DNA of 64,000 nucleotides from Thalassia testudinum (taxonomy: Eukaryota; Streptophyta; Magnoliopsida; Alismatales; Hydrocharitaceae), in assembly GCA_037157565.1 (NCBI GenBank), contig JAZHRO010000014.1, positions 103,261,501-103,325,500 on the forward strand, in the 5' to 3' direction. Shown here piece by piece: positions 56,951 through 64,000 of this stretch (positions within the stretch are counted from its first letter, which is position 1; every line of letters begins with the position of its first letter). The position numbers and the translations under genes were made by a program. A model generated the notes under the pieces. The model did no database searches. It was not told the DNA's origin and worked only from the letters and a program-made list of their open reading frames with translations.

Positions 56951-59900
56951 ATAGGGTGGCTGATAGATATACAATTATTTAGGGTAAAATGCCTATTTAT
57001 GCATGTTCCTAGGCTTGTAAATGCATTTAGCATTGCAAATAGTGCATTAATAGTGTCATTGTGCATCTAGAGTGAGTTGCATAATTTGTATACTAATTCT
57101 CTTATTTTAATGGTCAGGGGACAGGGCGACAAATCTCTGGACTTTAGATGGAGAATTTGATCATATGGATGTGATTAGAGCGACGATCGGAGCCTAATGT
57201 CTCCAAAATCACCCCAATCAAACCTCTATAGCATCCTCAAAAGATCAATGGCTTGATTGCTTGATGCATTTCCAGATATAACACTTCAGCTTTCGTGGTC
57301 TCGCATGATGTGGGACTAATTGAAGGCTTCCTTCTTCAACACAATGTTGCAGCTCTTTACATGGCTTCAAACATTCTCACGCAGAGCAGGAGCTTTTTTC
57401 AATCATCATCATTACAATCTCAAAGATAATTAAAGGTTCAAATCTTCTCATGGGACTCTTCAGCAGCTCAATCATTGTCTCAAAATAGCTAGTGACTCAA
57501 TGACTTTTCCAAACCTTCACCTATGTTGAAGCTTGAAGGATTCCTGCATACTCTGTTAACTACATGGGAATACACTCTCTTGCAACTCTAAGTAGCTCTC
57601 TCAATGCCTCCTTAGCATCCTAAGCTACTCGCAGGCCCTAAAGAAAAGGTTAAGACTCAAGTCTGACCTTAGAAGTAGCTCACAGTTAGGTAACAATAGG
57701 GGATTGCAGAGCTTCTTGATATGAGACACAAACCAACTCCAACTACTCTCTAAGTGGTTCTTAACCTTCTAAATTAATCCTAGAACCTAAAGAAGACACC
57801 TAAGACTCGATTGTAACCTTAAGAACTACTTCACATATTGAACGAACCCAAAATGCAGGTCCTTTGCAATAGAAATAAAATAGACTTGCAACAAGTAAAA
57901 CCTTTGTTAACAATTATGATCCATGGTTAGCAAGGTTTTTAGTACATTTGAGAATTCAAACTTAGATGTCATTGGCTTCTGAAATGTATTAAAAACCACA
58001 AAAGCAAGCTTTAGAAGCTCTAATGACATCTAAGTTTGACCCAACATAGGTCAGGGTTTGACTTTGAGAATAAGAACAATTAAGATCAAACTAAAGATAC
58101 CATTGAACTCAATGAGGTTCATTGAAGTTGTTAAGCTCAAAAGCTAGGAAGATTGAACTCTCTAATGAGATTCTCAGGTTTGCTGCTTTCGCACTTTGGT
58201 GGAGTTGGTTGACAAAAGAAACTGGGAATTAAACAACACTACATGAGGTTGTTACGTGCTTAGTATTTTGTGTCGAGGCTTCTCGACCTATCATAAGGTT
58301 CTAAGAATGTGAGATTAGTGCTTCTCAACCTTGCCAGAGCTAAGGGAGATACAAGAGGTCAGAGTAGAGAAATCAATGAAACTCAAATGTAAGGATGGGA
58401 AATTATTGCTTAATTGCTAGGGAGTTAATTAGCATTGATTGAAGTCTATTAAGTAATCTGTAGACTTGATTCAAGGTCGTCGGAGATGTTAGAGATGTCG
58501 GAGTGACGATGATGATCAGTCAGAGGTTGACAGAACATATCTCTCAATGAAACAACTCAAAATTTAGCTTAAAAGCTTCCTAGAGACTTCAAGAAGCTCA
58601 AAAGCTTCTCAATTAGATCAATGAATGCTTGTGAAAGCTCTGTGAACTCAAAACATTTGAGAATGAAACTTAAGTTCGTCAAAATACTTGAGTGAAGGAA
58701 TGAATTGTTAATTGAGGCAAATTGGCCCTTGAAGTGAGGTGAAGGTGAGTGGAGGGCCTATGGAGTGTGAAAAGATCAACGGAACTCTACTGTAGATAGT
58801 GGAGTCTGATGGAAGTGGAGAATTTGTGCGTTTTGTGTATGGGGGTTAATTGTGAAGAATAGAAGGTGGCATGGTATCATGGAGAGGTAGAGAAGGTGAA
58901 ATTGGATGAAAGAAGACCGGGCAACATTGGATTGAAGTTGCTAGAGTCCAAGAAGGAAAGAGAGAAATCAAACACTAACAACTACCTAATCTAAGAATTA
59001 ACTACTCTACATGACTCTAAAGAAGGAGATGAGAAGATAGATGTACTTACTTGGAGGAAAGGGTGAGAAGGGCATTGGCAACCACTCGTTGGAGCTGAGA
59101 AAGAAACGGACTGGGTGAGAGAAGAGCCAGCATTGATAGGAGGAGAGAGAGAGAGGTTGTGAGCATGGTTCCACTATTGGCAAGGCAGAGCAGAGGAAGA
59201 GGAGGTGAGGGAGGCGACGTTTGTTGTCGGAGACTGTTTGAGAGGGTGGTGAGGAGCTCGCTGGTGTTGGGAAGAATCCTATGATCGAGCATAGTGTGGG
59301 GAAGAAGGATAGGGGCTTGATGGCTCAAATTGCAGGTGCTTAGGCCTATTTATAGGCTGTGGTGGAGCTTAGGTGCAACGAATGTGATTGGAGAATGTGT
59401 CTAGGTTCATTGAAATGACAATCTTCGTCTTTTGCAACGGCGACGTTGACGTGTGTCTCGAGGTTGTTAATGGTGAATTTGAGCCATTAGATGAAAAGAG
59501 TCAATTACGAAGAACCTTGGCGGCCAAGGAAGAAGTGGTTGATCATTCGATGAGCCGTCATCGAAGAGGATGCATATGGATGAACATCAACCATTGATGA
59601 AGAAGAGAAAAAGATGTATGCAAGACCTGATTGTAATAAAAAGGACATAAATGAAATATTCACAGGAACTTAAATGTAATTTCTTAATTTAAAAGTGTAA
59701 TTTAATTTATTTTCCCCAACTTTTTATAGGAGATTAAATGAATATTGAAGAACAATATTATGGGGTCAAATTACATTTGTTTCCTAGTTTGTGTTATATA
59801 ATTTAGAGTTTAATATAATGCTTTAATTGTTAATTTAGGTTATATTTAAAAATTAACTTTGTTCTAAATAGCTTATCTAATGATATTAAGTCCTTATTCA

Positions 59901-60098
59901 TACTTAGTATAATGAAATATTTATTTGACAATATTAAGGCTTAATTATTTGTACATTTAAAGTCCATGCCTATTACTAGCTTGGTTCATAATTAACCCAG
60001 CATTTATGGTATCACTGGCTAATTAACTTGGTAAACTAGCTATTTTTAGTAAATTATGAGACAATGAGTACCTCATCATGTTCAAACAAAATTTGGTT
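56951..60098. other. LTR-derived sequence, unresolved
   Basis: About 57110-57230 resembles the X LTR in plus orientation (CATATGGATGTGATTAGAGC compared with the reverse of 39420-39480). TGATAG at 56961 may be its start. A minus-strand CCTATAAATAGG at 59345-59356 looks like another LTR promoter pointing left. 57250-58700 is rich in CTCAA/CTTGAA words without a frame. 59640-60098 is AT-rich. No gene is supported. Confidence 0.35.
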
Positions 60099-60103
60099 GA
60101 ATC
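60099..60103. repeat. Target site duplication (left) of S2
   Basis: GAATC, identical to 61835-61839. Confidence 0.9.
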
Positions 60104-61834
60104 TGTAATTCCCTACTTGGAGGGGGTGAGATCAGCGTGACGTAAAAATAATGCGGAATTATAAATGGAACAATCTCACAAAATAACAATCACACAATGT
60201 ACACAATGATTTTTAGGTAGAAACCCAAACCGGGTGAAAACCACTACCTAACCCTCTCGAGTTAGGATTTTCTGATCAACCAAGTTGATCAAATCCACTA
60301 ACATACTACTTAAACGAGGGTAGTACAACCTCAATTACAACCACCCTACTTTATACGAGGGTAGCGTACCTCAAACCCCTTCTCTTCACGAGAAGGATTT
60401 TATCTCACGAAGGAGACGGGAATTCGCAAAGCGAATACCCAACACAAGCAAAATACAAGAATAGTCCTATAGAGCCAACAAAGATATTCTTAAACTAAGC
60501 TTCTATCGGAGTTAGGATGCTTCCCTTTGCAAGAAGTGTGTTGACGACGTGGATGCGTGAACCACGCGGTAGCGCTTCATCGCTCTCGTAATCGCGGAGG
60601 GAGAGCGGGTGCGCAACAGGAATCAAGCTCTCTAGGTGTAGAACTAAGCTTGGAGAGTAAGAGCTTTCTTCTATATGATCTTCTTCTTCTTTTAGACACC
60701 AAAAAGTGGAAAGTATGTAGCTTGGGTGTGTCTAAGTGTATGTTTGAGTGGCAAAGGTTCTCCTCTATTTATAGAGACCCTAGGAAGGCTTTGGAAGGCC
60801 TTGGAAGGCTTCCATAGCCGTTGGGTACAACCTCCAAGAGAATCAGGCCGAAATCAGGATTAATCATTACACTGACAGGGTTATCAGACGTCAGATCCTG
60901 GCATCAGACGTATGGAAAACCAGTTTAGGACGTCTGGGAACAAAGTCAGACGTCTGATTTTAGGCGGGTTTCCTTCCTGACTTGAATCTGATCGAAACAT
61001 GGTTCTAGTGAAAGTCCATCAGACAACACACAGGACGTCTGGCACTAAGTCTGAACGTCTGGAAACCTACTTTTCTGCGGAAATGGATTCCCAAGGGAGT
61101 GCGACGGCTAGAAAATCTCTGAGAAGAGATTTTGGGTCAACCGAGGCAAAACAGTCATGTATCAGACGTCTGGGGTCCTCTATGGACGTCTGATACGAGG
61201 CTAACGGTCATTTGCTTCATTGTTTGCTAAGCCAGCCAACTGTTCACTAATTGGACGTCTGGCAAAATCATCAGACGTCTTCTAAGACGTCTAGACTAAG
61301 GTCTGGACGTATGATTTCATCAGACAGAGCTAACTAAGTCCAGCCTAAATATCATTGGACATCTGAGTCAATAGTCAGACGTCTTAAAAGTTATTTTCAG
61401 ACGTCTGAGTTTCAGATTAGACATCTGAAAAAGCTGTTTGAACCCTATATTGGTTTTCTAAGTTCTCTACAGAAAACCTAACTATCCTAGGGTTATGCAG
61501 GTGTTCCTAGGACTACTGTTAGGGTACTTTGAGGCTCTTTAACATGATATTCTAAGAAACAAAAAGAGCAAGGAAATAAAGATAAAAGTACATAGAAAGA
61601 GATAAATAGAATTCTATTTTATTCTTCTTGTCCTTCCATCTTCAAGCTATTGCTCCTCACGAAGTTCCTTTGTTCCCCATCAAGCTCCAATCCGTCCTGG
61701 ATGCGAGCTCGAACTCTGTCTAACCACGTCTCCATTTGCAATTGACTTGAAATCTAAGACTCCATGTGCAAATGTTAAATGACACGTATTTTGTTATCAT
61801 CAAAATAAATGATCGCTGTGCTCTAGCACTAACA
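60104..61834 (-). repeat. Solo LTR S2
   Basis: 1731 bases, same family as S1 but inverted. On the minus strand it starts TGTTAGTGCTAGAGCACAGC and ends AGGGAATTACA. TATAAATA on the minus strand at 60766-60773. GACGTC palindromes are dense at about 60880-61440, upstream of the TATA box. Confidence 0.9.
60766..60773 (-). promoter_or_regulatory. TATA box of S2
   Basis: TATAAATA on the minus strand, equivalent to 43264-43271. Confidence 0.6.
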
Positions 61835-61839
61835 GAATC

Positions 61840-62484
61840 AACCTAAGAATTAGGACCCTAAAAGCCATAAACTAAATAATGTTAAATCCTAAAAGACACC
61901 ACATCCAAAATCCTTGTTTGCAAACTCCTGTTTGTGCACTCACATTATACTTTTAATTGGTTAATAAAGGGCACAAACCCATACAACACCCCCTCAAATT
62001 CCTCAAGTATAGTAGCTCTTAAACCTTAATAAAATCAATTAGACATTGGCCTTAGGGTTCACATTATTTCTACGTTTTGGGACCTAAGTTGGGGAGACAT
62101 GTGAATTCCTAAATTTCCCATGTGACCCAGTGTCTAAGGTTGTGGGGCAACGGCAAACGGCTACGACTTGGGGATATAAAGGAACCTAGCACTATGCTAG
62201 GAAGAATCTTCCCTCGTAGTCCCCACATATCCAACTTGGCCAGGTTAACTCGGTAAAGGTGAATTTTATTCATTTTCTTTCTTAGCTTAGATTCCATAAA
62301 AGTTTTAAGTTATATCTAGGGTTACACATTAAGGCTTTAGTGCTTGTTGGATTGAGTGTATGGGTGAGTATTCTCTCCTCTGTCTCCTCACATCTCCATG
62401 TATCCTTCCAAGACCTTCAACATCTATTCTTATAACCACACCCATCCCTAGCATGATCACTATCCTAATTCAACATACCATTAT
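61840..62484 (+). pseudogene. Leader and Gag-like fragment of element N
   Basis: Plus-strand relic of the W/X/Z group. The leader hairpin is at 62161-62219. At about 62398-62484 a Gag-like Tyr/Asn/His-rich segment follows (YPSKTFNIYSYNHTHP, one stop, HDHYPNSTYHY). It is cut at 62484 by the Y-like fragment. No PBS is visible to the left. Confidence 0.5.
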
Positions 62485-62710
62485 TGATAAACGTTAGTTT
62501 ATCATCATTCTTATGCCCTAAAACAGACCTACTTCTTAAGGCTTTAACTCCGCAAGTTTCTGGGATGCATTTAGGCATTCTCCTAGGTTAGGCATGCATT
62601 GCATATTTTTATCCTTTTAATGTGTTTATTTGAGTGTCAGGGATAAGTAGAAAGGCATATCCCACAAACCTTGGCACTTTGGAAGGCAAAAGAGAATGGG
62701 AGAAGAAGAT
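62485..62710 (+). repeat. Y-family LTR start, fragment
   Basis: Starts with the tip palindrome TGATAAACGTTAGTTTATCA and follows Y2 (ATCATCATTCTTATG, GGTTAGGCATGCATTGCAT, GAGTGTCAGGGATA) for about 220 bases. It then diverges. No right end was found. Confidence 0.6.
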
Positions 62711-63827
62711 AGGTGTCCTCTCCAATGTGCGCTTGAGCATATTGGGAGGTGAAGAAAATCCTTGGCCAAGGCCTATTTTCTCTTCACCTAGAGCACCAAA
62801 ACCAAGTAGGCACATGGGAAGCCATTGGTCTTAGACAAGGAGCTCTAAAGGTGGAAGCTCATGGGAGTAATGGTGGAGAAGATGGTGGTTTGTGGAGAGA
62901 ATGGTGGGGAGGAGGGGGTTGGCACCCATGGGGGGATGTTTTTATAGGTGTTGGCACTAGGTATGTTAGTCCTAAGGCATAGGTTAAGGGCTCTACTTTA
63001 GGGTATATCCTAAGGATGGAAGGTTCTAGTGTGGTGTGCAACTTAAGGTGAGGGTGCAAGTAAAGGTGGGTCAAATGGGAATGGGTAAGGGCTAGCGTGG
63101 GTTGGATATGGGTGTGCTTTGTGGTAGGTTTAGGTGGGTCTAAAGGTAGTTTAGTGGTGGCATGGTTTAAGTGGGTTAGGGTTAGGGTTAAGGTAATTAG
63201 GAAGGGTGTTGGGCTTGTGTAGGTGGGCTAGTTGTGTGTGTATGTGTGGGCCTAGAGAAAATAGATAAATAATACAATATACTAGCTACTACTAGGTCCA
63301 CATAGGTGTAAATAAAAAGAGGAAAAATATGTATAGGTGTTATAAATGTGTACCAATAATATTCATGTGTAATGTGCATGAATAGTGATGTGCACACATG
63401 AAATAGCAATTTATGTGAGTGTGCACATGTGCATGTGTCTGTAAGGTGCATGGGTGTGTGCATGGTGTAGGTGGTAGGTTAATTGGACGTGAATGAGGCT
63501 TGCATGTGGTTGTCCTGGTAGGTTAGGGCTTGTCTTGGAATTTCATGTGCTTGTTCCCTGTTTTCTTGCTGGCTTCCTTCCTTGTCTTTAGATTGTAGAA
63601 GCATCATCTCCACATCAATCATTTCCAACTTTTGCTCCTAGGTTATGGTCCTTCATTCATAAAATGGCAACATTACCAATTGGATTATAAAATGACAGAA
63701 TTAGGGTTAAGAATATACAAATGCAATTATGCATACAATGCATGTAATGGATGAAATATTTACAAAATATATGCTAGGTTTTTAGTTTAATTTAGTCAAA
63801 TTAGGCCCTATAATTGCTATGCAATCA
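62711..63827 (-). repeat. X-like LTR fragment
   Basis: The right end is TAATTGCTATGCAATCA at 63811-63827, the X-type tip palindrome with decay. A minus-strand CTATAAAAAC near 62940-62949 is at a distance similar to the X TATA box. No PPT block follows at 63828. Confidence 0.45.
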
Positions 63828-64000
63828 TGTGCATGGGTTTTTTAAAATTTTTTATTTTTTCTTTGAATGGGAGGAGAGGGAGTCAACAAGAAGAAGGGGA
63901 GGAAATTTTAAAATTAATTAAATAAGATTTTAGATGGGAGAAAATGTTTGATAGGAATGGTTTAATGTAGTTGGGAATTTGACTAGCTTAATTAATTAAG
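63828..64000. other. Non-coding tail of the window
   Basis: AT-rich with a purine-rich run (63865-63905). I see no feature. Confidence 0.5.

Noticed and set aside
63175..63200. GGGTTAGGGTTAGGGTTAAGG, telomere-like
   Set aside because: Only two or three degenerate units of the TTAGGG type, not the TTTAGGG plant repeat; chance in G/T-rich LTR sequence.

Overview
This window is angiosperm nuclear DNA made almost entirely of LTR retrotransposons. I found no intact host gene, tRNA, rRNA, CRISPR array or bacterial feature. The plant assignment rests on an initiator-Met-type primer binding site (PBS), tRNA-Asp-type PBSs, a chromodomain Gypsy polyprotein, gag-only non-autonomous Gypsy elements, and many solo LTRs with 5-bp target duplications. 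The species cannot be named from the sequence alone.

Layout. 1-1488 is the end of a minus-strand LTR (P), followed by its polypurine tract and a broken Gag-like reading frame (1586-2080). At 2765-13222 sits a complete but dead Ty3/Gypsy chromovirus, probably Tekay/Del clade. It has 2.7-kb LTRs, an iMet PBS and one degenerate gag-pro-RT-RNaseH-integrase-chromodomain frame, flanked by GGTTT duplications. 13888-52024 is a minus-strand Tat/Athila-like non-autonomous element (W) expanded to 38 kb by later insertions. A plus-strand relative, Z (16961-26311, TSD TGGAC), lies in the W internal region. Solo LTR Y1 lies in the W 5' LTR (TSD GGAGG). Element X (30796-47572, TSD GGGGG) lies inside Y1. Solo LTRs Y2, V1, Y3 and S1 lie inside X, and solo LTR V2 lies in another part of Y1. 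Further right are solo LTR T (53125-54182), the minus-strand relic U (54188-about 56950), a poorly resolved LTR-derived stretch (56961-60098), solo LTR S2 (60104-61834), a plus-strand leader relic N (61840-62484), and fragments of Y-like and X-like LTRs to the window end.

How the parts relate. W, X, Z, U and N belong to one non-autonomous Gypsy group. They share a tRNA-Asp-type PBS where it survives, a structured leader, a Gag-like frame with no protease, RT or integrase, and a PPT block with a TAGGCAT core. They would have depended on proteins made by autonomous relatives elsewhere in the genome. Most LTRs keep a recognisable TATA box, which fixes their orientation.

Most notable signals: (1) a leader hairpin whose outer stem is kept by different base pairs in three elements, a candidate RNA packaging or dimerisation signal; (2) arrays of short palindromic motifs in most LTR families, with GACGTC shared by LTRs of apparently unrelated families; (3) self-complementary LTR tips in the X, Y and V families; (4) a GTTCGACCC motif at a similar distance from the LTR end in several families; (5) a perfect 112-bp palindrome in one Z LTR. 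All boundaries were read by eye from repeats and target duplications, not by alignment software.
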